From an uncultured Lachnospiraceae bacterium (GTDB lineage: Bacteria; Bacillota; Clostridia; Lachnospirales; Lachnospiraceae): a DNA stretch of 12,939 bases. The notes under the pieces were generated by a model. It saw only the letters and a list, made by a program, of their open reading frames with translations. It searched no databases and was not told the origin of the DNA. The first letter of the stretch is position 1, and each line of letters starts with the position of its first letter. This document shows positions 5,186 to 12,444 of this stretch, piece after piece. A program made the position numbers and the translations under genes. The DNA is taken from NCBI GenBank assembly GCA_902795625.1, contig CADBLW010000338.1, forward strand, positions 1-12,939, read 5' to 3'.

Positions 5186-6511
5186 ATGAATCACGAGCAT
5201 GCCATCGTGGATGTCATCAAGGGAAGCCCTGCGTGGAACGCAGGGATCCGCAAGGGCGACCGTCTCGTTACGCTGAACGGACGGGAGATCATTGACGTGC
5301 TCGATTTCCGTTTTGAGGAGGAGGAAACCCGGCTTACGATCGGGTTTATCCGCGACGGCGAGGAGCAGGAGGTCACGGTCCGAAAGGGCGAGTACGACGA
5401 ACTCGGGCTTGTATTTGCCGAATCCCTGATGGATGATTACCGCTCCTGCCATAATGACTGTGTGTTCTGCTTTATCCGGCAGCTGCCCCCGGGCATGCGG
5501 GAAACGCTGTATTTTAAGGACGATGACACGCGTCTGTCGTTTCTGCAGGGCAACTATGTGACGCTAACCAACGTCTCGGATGAGGAGCTTGAACGGATCT
5601 GCTTCTACAAGCTTTCACCGATGAACGTTTCGGTACATACGACCAACCCGGAGCTTCGCTGTAAAATGCTTCACAACCGGTTTGCAGGCACGATCGTCGA
5701 GAAGCTGCGGCGCCTGAAGAAGGCGGATATCACGATGAACGGGCAGATCGTGCTGGTGCCCGGTTACAATGACGGCGAGGAACTGGAGAAGACCATCCAT
5801 GACCTCACGGAATTCCTGCCCAACCTGCAGAGCGTGAGCGTTGTGCCGGTGGGAATCACCAAGTACCGCGACAATCTCCCGAAGATCCGCACATTTTCCG
5901 AGGAGGAATCCCGCGAGGTGATCGGGATCATCCGGAAATGGCAGCAGATCTGCCTGCAGTACTTTGACACGAGGTTCGTGTATGCCTCGGACGAATGGTT
6001 CCTCACGGCTGGTGAGCCGATGCCCTCGGAGGATGAGTACGAGGGGTACCCGCAGATCGAGAACGGCGTCGGTATGGTTCGGTCCCTGACCGAGGAGGTC
6101 GAGTGGGAGCTTGAGGATCGGGAGGGAGACGACCGGGTGCACGAGGCGACGATCGCCACGGGCGTTTTGATCGCACCGACCATCAGAAATCTGGTTGAGC
6201 GTGTGAAGACGATCTACCCGAATCTGCGGTGTGAGGTCATCCCGATCATCAATCATTTCTTCGGGGAGACGATCACGGTTTCGGGGCTTCTGACAGGACA
6301 GGATATCATTGAGCAGATGAAGGGTCAGGAGATCCGCGGAAGGCTGATCCTTCCGGAGAATCTTCTGCGCAGCGGGGAGGATGTTCTGCTTGACGACCTC
6401 ACCGTTGCAGACATCGAAAATGCTTTACAAACACGGGTGCGTATAGTAAAATCTGAAGGATATGATTTTGTGGAATCGCTCGTGGAAGAAGGAGATAACG
6501 ACGAGATATGA
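5186..6511 (+). CDS. DUF512 family radical-SAM protein with N-terminal PDZ domain
   Basis: Encodes 441 residues. A PDZ-like module spans about residues 5-70 (GSPAWNAGIRKGDRLVTLNG is its core). It is followed by a cysteine motif C88-x3-C92-x2-C95 (CHNDCVFC), the standard radical-SAM iron-sulfur arrangement, then a barrel-like region with YVTLTNV, SVHTTNPELR and QIVLVPGYNDG. The C-terminal part contains the DUF512 elements ATGVLIAPT and GETITVSGLLTGQDI. The family is widespread in Clostridia and cyanobacteria and is annotated as an FeS/radical-SAM protein without an established reaction; I know of no assigned substrate. Its 3' end overlaps the der start by four bases (ATGA), implying coupled translation and possibly a role near ribosome assembly, though this is inference. 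The start at 5186 leaves the PDZ domain complete. Confidence 0.9.
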   Translation: MNHEHAIVDVIKGSPAWNAGIRKGDRLVTLNGREIIDVLDFRFEEEETRLTIGFIRDGEEQEVTVRKGEYDELGLVFAESLMDDYRSCHNDCVFCFIRQLPPGMRETLYFKDDDTRLSFLQGNYVTLTNVSDEELERICFYKLSPMNVSVHTTNPELRCKMLHNRFAGTIVEKLRRLKKADITMNGQIVLVPGYNDGEELEKTIHDLTEFLPNLQSVSVVPVGITKYRDNLPKIRTFSEEESREVIGIIRKWQQICLQYFDTRFVYASDEWFLTAGEPMPSEDEYEGYPQIENGVGMVRSLTEEVEWELEDREGDDRVHEATIATGVLIAPTIRNLVERVKTIYPNLRCEVIPIINHFFGETITVSGLLTGQDIIEQMKGQEIRGRLILPENLLRSGEDVLLDDLTVADIENALQTRVRIVKSEGYDFVESLVEEGDNDEI

Positions 6512-7836
6512 GTAAGCCGATTGTGGCGATCGTGGGTCGCCCGAACGTAGGAAAATCGACTTTGTTTAACGCGATTGCCGGAGAGCAGATCAGCATCGTC
6601 CAGGACAATCCGGGTGTGACGCGGGATCGCATCTATGCCGATGCGGTCTGGCTGAACTATGCCTTTACGATGGTGGATACCGGAGGTATCGAGCCCGACA
6701 CGAAGGACGCGATGCTGAAGCATATGCGCGAGCAGGCGGAGATCGCCATCGCCTCGGCGGACGTGATCGTCTTTGTGACGGATGTCCGTGAGGGTCTTGT
6801 GGACTCGGACGGGAAGGTGGCGGACATGCTGCGCCGCTCCGGAAAGCCCGTCATTTTGTGTGTTAACAAGGTGGACAGCTTCAGCAAGTATGAGGCTGAT
6901 GTATATGAATTTTACAACCTGGGGATCGGAGATCCGATCCCGGTTTCCGCGTCCTCACGGCTTGGCTTCGGCGAGCTGCTGGACGAGGTGGTGAAGCATT
7001 TTCCGGCGGGTTCTGCCGGTGAGGAGGAAGACACTCGCCCGAAGGTGGCGATCGTCGGAAAGCCCAACGTCGGCAAATCCTCCATCGTCAACAAGCTGAT
7101 CGGCGAAAACCGCGTCATCGTCTCGGATGTGGCCGGCACGACGCGCGACGCCATCGATACGACCGTCACATACAACCATAAGGAGTATGTATTCATCGAT
7201 ACCGCAGGACTTCGGCGCAAGGCGAAGATCACCGAGGAGATCGAGCGCTACAGCGTCATCCGCACGGTGGCTGCCGTGGAGCGCTGCGATGTCGCGGTGG
7301 TGGTGATCGACGCCCAGGAGGGCGTGACGGAGCAGGACGCGAAGATCGCGGGAATCGCGCATGAGCGAGGCAAGGGCATCATTATCGCGGTCAACAAGTG
7401 GGATGCCATTGAGAAGGATGACAAGACCATCTATGAGCACCGCAACCGCATCCGCGAGATCCTCTCGTTTATTCCCTACGCGGATATCGTGTTCGTGTCC
7501 GCGCTCACGGGACAGCGTCTGCCGAAGCTGTTCGACGAGATCGAGAAGGTCATTGAGAACCAGAACAAGCGGATCGGCACGGGCGTTCTGAACGAGATCA
7601 TGATGGAGGCTACCGTGCTGCAGCAGCCGCCGTCGGACAAGGGACGCCGTCTCAAGCTGTTCTATGTGACACAGGTTGCGGTCAAGCCGCCGACCTTCGT
7701 CATCTTCGTGAACGACAAAGACCTGATGCATTTTTCGTACACGAGATATATTGAAAACAAGTTCCGCGAGGCGTTCGGGTTTGAGGGCACATCCCTCAAG
7801 TTTATCATCCGCGAGCGCAACGAGGACAAAAACTGA
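6508..7836 (+). CDS. der: Ribosome biogenesis GTPase Der (EngA)
   Basis: Encodes 442 residues. Der is an essential GTPase with two G domains in tandem that binds the 50S subunit during late assembly. G domain 1 carries GRPNVGKST (10-18), DTGG (57-60) and NKVD (120-123). G domain 2 carries GKPNVGKSS (184-192), DTAG (231-234) and NKWD (296-299). The KH-like C-terminal domain occupies about 353-437 and ends in KFIIRER. The length is that of the family. The ATG overlaps the stop of the DUF512 gene (ATGA), with AAGGAG at 6489-6494 somewhat far upstream, so translation is probably coupled to the upstream gene. plsY follows 22 bases later. Confidence 0.98.
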   Translation: MSKPIVAIVGRPNVGKSTLFNAIAGEQISIVQDNPGVTRDRIYADAVWLNYAFTMVDTGGIEPDTKDAMLKHMREQAEIAIASADVIVFVTDVREGLVDSDGKVADMLRRSGKPVILCVNKVDSFSKYEADVYEFYNLGIGDPIPVSASSRLGFGELLDEVVKHFPAGSAGEEEDTRPKVAIVGKPNVGKSSIVNKLIGENRVIVSDVAGTTRDAIDTTVTYNHKEYVFIDTAGLRRKAKITEEIERYSVIRTVAAVERCDVAVVVIDAQEGVTEQDAKIAGIAHERGKGIIIAVNKWDAIEKDDKTIYEHRNRIREILSFIPYADIVFVSALTGQRLPKLFDEIEKVIENQNKRIGTGVLNEIMMEATVLQQPPSDKGRRLKLFYVTQVAVKPPTFVIFVNDKDLMHFSYTRYIENKFREAFGFEGTSLKFIIRERNEDKN

Positions 7837-7858
7837 TCGCTTTGGGAGGTAATCGGCT

Positions 7859-8536
7859 ATGCCGGTTAAGATTATTGTTTGTTTTCTTGTCGGATATCTG
7901 TTCGGCAATATGCAGACTGCATTTTTCATCGGAAAAGCGCACGGAATCGACATCCGCCGCTACGGAAGCGGCAACGCGGGAACGACGAACGCGATGCGGA
8001 CACTGGGACGCAAGAGCGGAAGCCTTGTGTTCATCGGGGATCTTTTAAAGGTGCTGATCCCGGGAATGATACTTCGCTACGCGATCTTTCCGGATGAACC
8101 GTACGTTATCCTGTTGTGCGAGATCCTGGGCTTCGGCGCGGTCCTCGGGCACTGCTTTCCGTTTTGGATGCAGTTCAAGGGCGGCAAGGGGATTGCCGTC
8201 ACGGCCGGCGCGATGCTCTGCGTGGACTGGCGGCTGATCGTCTTCACCGTCGTATTTGCGCTGATCGTGTACCTGACAAAGTACGTTTCCCTCGGCTCGC
8301 TTTTTGTCGTCGTGCTGTTCCCGACATACATGGCCATCGTGTACCGCGGCCATGAGTACTGGCTGTGGATGGTGATTGTGGCTTGCCTTTACACAATATC
8401 GGGCGTGTATATGCATCGCGCGAATATCAAACGTCTGTTAAGCGGAACGGAAAATAAGATAGGTCATCACGTGAAGGTGGAGGCGGAGGACGCTCCCGCG
8501 GAAAATGCGGATGATGACACTAAGGAGGAAGAATAA
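7859..8536 (+). CDS. plsY: Acyl-phosphate:glycerol-3-phosphate acyltransferase PlsY
   Basis: Encodes 225 residues. This integral membrane enzyme transfers an acyl group from acyl-phosphate to glycerol-3-phosphate, the first committed step of phospholipid synthesis in most Firmicutes. Hydrophobic helices lie at about 4-24, 55-75, 82-102, 125-141, 143-162 and 166-184. The three cytoplasmic motifs are visible: YGSGNAGTTNAMR (35-47), FKGGKGIAV (106-114) and the HRANIKRLLSGTE stretch (186-198). An acidic hydrophilic tail of about 25 residues (AEDAPAENADDDTKEEE) extends past the usual end; similar tails vary between species. GGGAGGT at 7844-7850 supports the start. It is directly followed by gpsA, which makes its substrate. 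Confidence 0.96.
   Translation: MPVKIIVCFLVGYLFGNMQTAFFIGKAHGIDIRRYGSGNAGTTNAMRTLGRKSGSLVFIGDLLKVLIPGMILRYAIFPDEPYVILLCEILGFGAVLGHCFPFWMQFKGGKGIAVTAGAMLCVDWRLIVFTVVFALIVYLTKYVSLGSLFVVVLFPTYMAIVYRGHEYWLWMVIVACLYTISGVYMHRANIKRLLSGTENKIGHHVKVEAEDAPAENADDDTKEEE
8522..8530 (+). promoter_or_regulatory. Ribosome binding site of gpsA inside the plsY tail
   Basis: AAGGAGGAA encodes part of the plsY acidic C-terminus and lies seven bases before ATG 8538. It selects that ATG over the in-frame upstream starts at 8505 and 8511. Confidence 0.8.
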
Positions 8537-8537
8537 C

Positions 8538-9539
8538 ATGTCGAAGATCAGTGTGCTCGGAGCGGGAACGTGGGGAACCGCACTCGCGATCGAGCTTGCA
8601 AACAAGGGACAGGAGGTGACGCTGTGGTCAGCCCTGGAGCGTGAGATCAATGCGCTTCGCGATGACCGCAAGAACATTCCGAACCTGCCCGGCGCTTCTC
8701 TGCCGGAGTCGGTATATCTGACGACGGATCTCGCGGAGGCTTGCGATGACGAGGATATCCTGGTGTGCGCGGTGGCTTCCCCGTATGTGCGCAGCACGGC
8801 AGCGAAGATACGCATGTACTGCAAGAAGGGACAGATCATCGTCAATGTCAGCAAGGGTATCGAGGATAAGACACTGTTAACGATGACGCAGATCATCGCG
8901 GAGGAGATCCCCGGAGCAAAGGTGGCGGTCCTGTCGGGTCCGAGCCATGCGGAGGAGGTAAGCCGCGGAATCCCGACTGCGGTCGTCGTCGGCGCCGAGA
9001 ACCGCAGGGTTGCCAAGATCGTACAGGAAGCATTTTTCTCGGAGATGTTCCGCGTGTACACAAGCGATGACGTGATCGGTATCGAGATCGGCGGTTCGCT
9101 CAAAAATGTGATCGCGCTTGCCGCGGGTATCGCCGACGGACTCGGGTTCGGAGACAATACCAAGGCTGCGCTGATGACCCGAGGAATTGCCGAGATCTCG
9201 CGTCTCGGTGTCAAGATGGGCGGCAAGGAGGCAACGTTTGCGGGTCTGTCCGGCATCGGCGATCTGATCGTAACGTGCGCGAGCAACCACAGCCGCAACC
9301 ACAACGCAGGTTACCTCATCGGACAGGGGAAGACCTGCGAGGAGGCAATCAAGGAAGTCAACCAGGTCGTGGAGGGCGTCAACAGCGCAAAGGCTGCGCT
9401 GAAGCTCGGCCGCAAGTACAGGGTGAGTCTTCCGATCGTACAGGAAGTCAACGACGTGCTGTTTAACGGTGAGTCGGTACGGGAATCCCTGATGGATCTG
9501 CTTCGGAGAAATCCTACGGAAGAGTACCGCAGAAAATAG
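8538..9539 (+). CDS. gpsA: NAD(P)H-dependent glycerol-3-phosphate dehydrogenase
   Basis: Encodes 333 residues, the usual length. It reduces dihydroxyacetone phosphate to sn-glycerol-3-phosphate, which feeds PlsY encoded just upstream. Seen in sequence: the Rossmann motif GAGTWGTALA (8-17), NVSKG with Lys106, SGPSHAEEV (133-141), the substrate and catalytic segment IGGSLKNVIALAAG with Lys189, and the C-terminal FAGLSGIGDLIVTC plus SNHSRN stretch that binds the glycerol phosphate. Only one base separates the plsY stop from this ATG, so the two are likely translated together. The gene is cytoplasmic and shows no oddities. Confidence 0.98.
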   Translation: MSKISVLGAGTWGTALAIELANKGQEVTLWSALEREINALRDDRKNIPNLPGASLPESVYLTTDLAEACDDEDILVCAVASPYVRSTAAKIRMYCKKGQIIVNVSKGIEDKTLLTMTQIIAEEIPGAKVAVLSGPSHAEEVSRGIPTAVVVGAENRRVAKIVQEAFFSEMFRVYTSDDVIGIEIGGSLKNVIALAAGIADGLGFGDNTKAALMTRGIAEISRLGVKMGGKEATFAGLSGIGDLIVTCASNHSRNHNAGYLIGQGKTCEEAIKEVNQVVEGVNSAKAALKLGRKYRVSLPIVQEVNDVLFNGESVRESLMDLLRRNPTEEYRRK

Positions 9540-9545
9540 GTTACC

Positions 9546-10349
9546 ATGACTAAGAATCAGATGCTGACAATCGAGCTCGTCGTGATAGCGATACTCGTGC
9601 TTCTTTTGGCTCTGAAGCTTCAACACAAGACGGAGCGCAATGAGTGGCTCGAGGAGGGAGAGCACGGTGTCGCCGAGGTGTCGGAGGACGGCAAGACGAT
9701 CAAAACGCCGGACGGGCGGATCATTTTCGTCAACGACGGTACCGAACCTACGGGTAAGGTAACTCCGCAGAATCCCACACCGACTCCGGACGGATCGTTC
9801 ATGACGGATGAGGAGCGCAAGGTTGCCGCGCTTTCGGCGGACGACCTTGCCCGTTATCGTGCTGCAACGACATATGAAGTGCCGGAAAATATCGCGTTCG
9901 CCAAGGTGCAGGAGTCGCTGAGCGTGCGCGAGAAGCCGGACGGCGACTCGAAACAGGTCGGATCGCTTGGACCGTACAACTACTGCATTCTCGAATCCGT
10001 AGAGGGAGAGTGGGCGAAGATCACCTCCGGAAGCATCAGCGGCTATTGCCGCGCGAGCTATCTCATGACGGGAGAGGAAGCGATGCTGTACGCGAAGGAA
10101 ACCGTACAGTGCAGGGCAAAGGCCATTGCCGGCGCGAATATCCGTTCCGCGCCGACGACACAGGCGGATAACGTCGTGGGAGCTGCCAAAACCGGCGACA
10201 CGTTCAAGGTGACGAAGGCTGCCGTGCTGAGCGACGATCCGGAAGCTCCGCTTTTTGTCGAGATCGAGAGCGGGGACAAGCTTGCCTATATCGCCATGGG
10301 AAAGGTTGAGATCAGCTACGGATGGACTGCCGGAAAAGCAACAAAGTGA
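9546..10349 (+). CDS. Membrane-anchored protein with two bacterial SH3-like domains
   Basis: Encodes 267 residues. An N-terminal uncleaved anchor or signal segment spans about 7-24 (IELVVIAILVLLLAL). A linker rich in Thr and Pro with PTPTPDG (78-83) follows, then an SH3b-like repeat at about 116-175 (KVQESLSVREKP, WAKITSG, GYCRASYLMTGEEA) and a second, more divergent one at about 186-256 (ANIRSAPTTQADN, AYIAMGKVEI). Similar SH3 modules in Lachnospiraceae often sit in front of NlpC/P60 peptidases, but no catalytic domain is present here, so it may only bind peptidoglycan or another wall polymer outside the cell. The Shine-Dalgarno sequence is weak and the start is six bases after gpsA, suggesting coupled translation. 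The function is unknown. Confidence 0.85.
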   Translation: MTKNQMLTIELVVIAILVLLLALKLQHKTERNEWLEEGEHGVAEVSEDGKTIKTPDGRIIFVNDGTEPTGKVTPQNPTPTPDGSFMTDEERKVAALSADDLARYRAATTYEVPENIAFAKVQESLSVREKPDGDSKQVGSLGPYNYCILESVEGEWAKITSGSISGYCRASYLMTGEEAMLYAKETVQCRAKAIAGANIRSAPTTQADNVVGAAKTGDTFKVTKAAVLSDDPEAPLFVEIESGDKLAYIAMGKVEISYGWTAGKATK

Positions 10350-10358
10350 GGATAGAAT

Positions 10359-12338
10359 ATGGGTTTTGAACCAATCTGGTTAAAAAAAGCGATACTGCCG
10401 GGGCAACCCGGCTTTTCGTCGTATGTGAGGGGTGAAGGGATCGAGGTTTCCGTAGAGAGGGAGCTTGCGGTACTTCGCGGTCTGAGGGAGGATTTTACGT
10501 GGTCCTATATGGTGACGGAGGCGCTTCCCGAGGAGGGCTATGAGATCATTGTCGGGGACGGCAAGGCGGACATCCTCGGAGGTTCGCAGGCCGGTGTTCT
10601 GTACGGAATTTTCGATGCGATCCGCCAGCTGATCCTGACGGACACTGTGGTGTCTGTCTCGGAGCGGCCGGTGTGTCCTTTGCGTATGCTGAATCACTGG
10701 GATAATGCGGACGGCTCGATCGAGCGCGGTTACTCGGGGAACTCATTTTTCTTCCGTGACCGTGAGTTGATCGTGGACAACCGCACTTTTTTCTACGCGC
10801 GCCTGTGCGCGAGCGTGGGAATCAACGCGACCGTGATCAATAACGTCAACGTTCACGAGGATGCCACGAAGCTGATCACGGACGAGTATCTGCCGAAGCT
10901 GCGGGAAATGGCGGAATGTCTTGCCGCGTACGGCGTGAAGCTCTATATCTGCATCAATTTTGCGGCGTCCATGCAGCTGGGCGGCTGCCCGGTGTCGGAT
11001 CCGCTTGACCCGGAGGTGATCGCCTTCTGGGAGAAGGCAGTCGCGCATGTGTACGAGGAGGTGCCGATGCTCGGCGGATTCCTTGTCAAGGCGGACTCCG
11101 AGGGTCGTCCGGGACCGCACACGTACGGACGGACCCAGGCAGACGGAGCCAACATGCTGGCGAGAGCGCTGGCGCCCTACGGCGGCAGGCTGATCTGGCG
11201 CTGCTTTGTCTACAACTGCTCGCAGGACTGGCGGGATACGAAGACCGACCGCGCCTGCGCTGCGTATGAGTATTTTCACCCGCTTGACGGAGCATTTGAC
11301 GACAATGTCATCCTGCAGGTGAAGAACGGCCCTGTCGACTTCCAGGTGCGCGAGCCCGTATCGCCGTTGTTCTGCGGCATGAAGCAGACGAACCTGATGC
11401 TTGAGGTGCAGGCGGCGCAGGAGTACACGGGACAGCAGAAGCATGTCTGCTTCCTCGTGCCGATGTGGAAGGATGTATTGCGGTTCCGCACGGCCGCATA
11501 TGAGGAAAATGACCGTGTTCGGGATATTATTTCCGGCGCACATAAGAAAGGCGTGAACTGCGGCATCGCCGCGGTCGCCAACACGGGCGATGATGAAAAC
11601 TGGACCGGCTCCGATTTTGCGGCCGCGAACTGGTACGGCTTCGGGCGTCTTGCATGGAACCCGTCGCTGTCGGCGGAGCAGATCGCAGAGGAGTGGGCTG
11701 GACTTACGTTCGGTGATGACAGGGATGTTTCCGCGGTCGTCGTAAAGGTTTTGCTTGCATCCTACAGCATTTACGAGCGCTATACGGTGCCGTTGGGGAT
11801 CGGATGGATGTGCCAGCCGAACAATCATTACGGGCCCAATGTCGAGGGCTACGAATACGACCGCTGGGGCACGTACCACCGGGCTTCGCACAGCGCCATC
11901 GGTGTTGACCGGTCATCCCGCGGAACAGGGTACGCGATGCAGTATCCGGAGAAGCTGGCGAAGCAGTACGACAATCCCGAGACCACGCCGACGGAGCTTC
12001 TGTTGTTCTTCCACAGGCTGCCGTACAACTACGTACTGCCGAACGGAAGCACGCTCATTCAGCACATATACGACACGCACTTTGAGGCGGTGGACGAGCT
12101 TCGGGCGCTCATCGCGTCTGTCGTCTCGGTACAGGGCCTGATCCCGGAGAAGGAGTACACCCGGATCATGGAGCGCTTCGCGATGCAGCTGGCGTCCGCG
12201 AAGGAGTGGCGTGACCGGATCAACACGTACTTCTGCCGCATCAGCGGTATCGGTGACGCGAAACACCGCACGATTTATGCAGTTTCCGAGGAGGATATCA
12301 CCTATCCTTCGGCAGGGGATAACGAGTATACTCTGTGA
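10359..12338 (+). CDS. aguA: GH67 alpha-glucuronidase
   Basis: Encodes 659 residues, close to the 670-700 usual for GH67. The enzyme removes (4-O-methyl-)D-glucuronic acid from the non-reducing end of xylo-oligosaccharides (aldouronic acids). The N-terminal domain begins GFEPIWLKK like other family members and contains GVLYGIFDAIRQL (79-91). The barrel carries MLNHWDN (110-116), GINATVINNVN (154-164) and KLYICINFAAS. FLVKADSEGRPGP holds the general acid Glu248. The pair Asp327 (QVKNGPVDFQ) and Glu355 (AAQEYTG) occupies the inverting-base positions; spacing of the three acids agrees with what I recall for the Geobacillus enzyme. No signal peptide is seen, so the substrate must be imported. It starts nine bases after the SH3 gene, without a visible promoter, and is followed by uxuA, the matching catabolic step. 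Confidence 0.95.
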   Translation: MGFEPIWLKKAILPGQPGFSSYVRGEGIEVSVERELAVLRGLREDFTWSYMVTEALPEEGYEIIVGDGKADILGGSQAGVLYGIFDAIRQLILTDTVVSVSERPVCPLRMLNHWDNADGSIERGYSGNSFFFRDRELIVDNRTFFYARLCASVGINATVINNVNVHEDATKLITDEYLPKLREMAECLAAYGVKLYICINFAASMQLGGCPVSDPLDPEVIAFWEKAVAHVYEEVPMLGGFLVKADSEGRPGPHTYGRTQADGANMLARALAPYGGRLIWRCFVYNCSQDWRDTKTDRACAAYEYFHPLDGAFDDNVILQVKNGPVDFQVREPVSPLFCGMKQTNLMLEVQAAQEYTGQQKHVCFLVPMWKDVLRFRTAAYEENDRVRDIISGAHKKGVNCGIAAVANTGDDENWTGSDFAAANWYGFGRLAWNPSLSAEQIAEEWAGLTFGDDRDVSAVVVKVLLASYSIYERYTVPLGIGWMCQPNNHYGPNVEGYEYDRWGTYHRASHSAIGVDRSSRGTGYAMQYPEKLAKQYDNPETTPTELLLFFHRLPYNYVLPNGSTLIQHIYDTHFEAVDELRALIASVVSVQGLIPEKEYTRIMERFAMQLASAKEWRDRINTYFCRISGIGDAKHRTIYAVSEEDITYPSAGDNEYTL

Positions 12339-12347
12339 CGGACGTCC

Positions 12348-12367
12348 CTGTTCCGAAGCGGGGACAG
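12348..12367 (+). promoter_or_regulatory. Stem-loop 1 in the aguA-uxuA spacer
   Basis: CTGTTCC (12348-12354) pairs with GGGACAG (12361-12367), including one G-U, around a GAAGCG loop. No T-run follows, so it is more likely an mRNA stability element or an operator than a terminator. Confidence 0.4.
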
Positions 12368-12390
12368 ACACGGACGCCATTGAGATAAAA

Positions 12391-12417
12391 CGGGACGCCT
12401 GTGAAGGACAGATCCCG
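12391..12417 (+). promoter_or_regulatory. Stem-loop 2 in the aguA-uxuA spacer
   Basis: CGGGA (12391-12395) pairs with TCCCG (12413-12417), and inside it CTGT (12399-12402) pairs with ACAG (12408-12411) around GAAGG. It ends 15 bases before the uxuA Shine-Dalgarno sequence and has no T-run. Like stem-loop 1 it contains a CTGT/ACAG pairing. Confidence 0.35.
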
Positions 12418-12444
12418 AATTACACGCAGACAGGAGAAAAAACT

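Noticed and set aside
3930..5186. 418-residue minus-strand open frame opposite yraN and pgeF
   Set aside because: It is an antisense shadow in GC-rich coding DNA, rich in Arg and His, with no recognisable domain, and both sense genes are well supported.
6955..7953. 332-residue minus-strand open frame opposite der and plsY
   Set aside because: It is an antisense shadow of der with Asp/Arg/His-biased composition and no domain.
10255..10292. Promoter inside the SH3 gene for aguA (TTGTCG and TATATC)
   Set aside because: The hexamer-like sequences are 26 bases apart, too far for a sigma-A promoter.
10743..11891. 382-residue minus-strand open frame opposite aguA
   Set aside because: It is antisense to a gene with all GH67 catalytic motifs, with Arg/His-rich composition typical of shadow frames.
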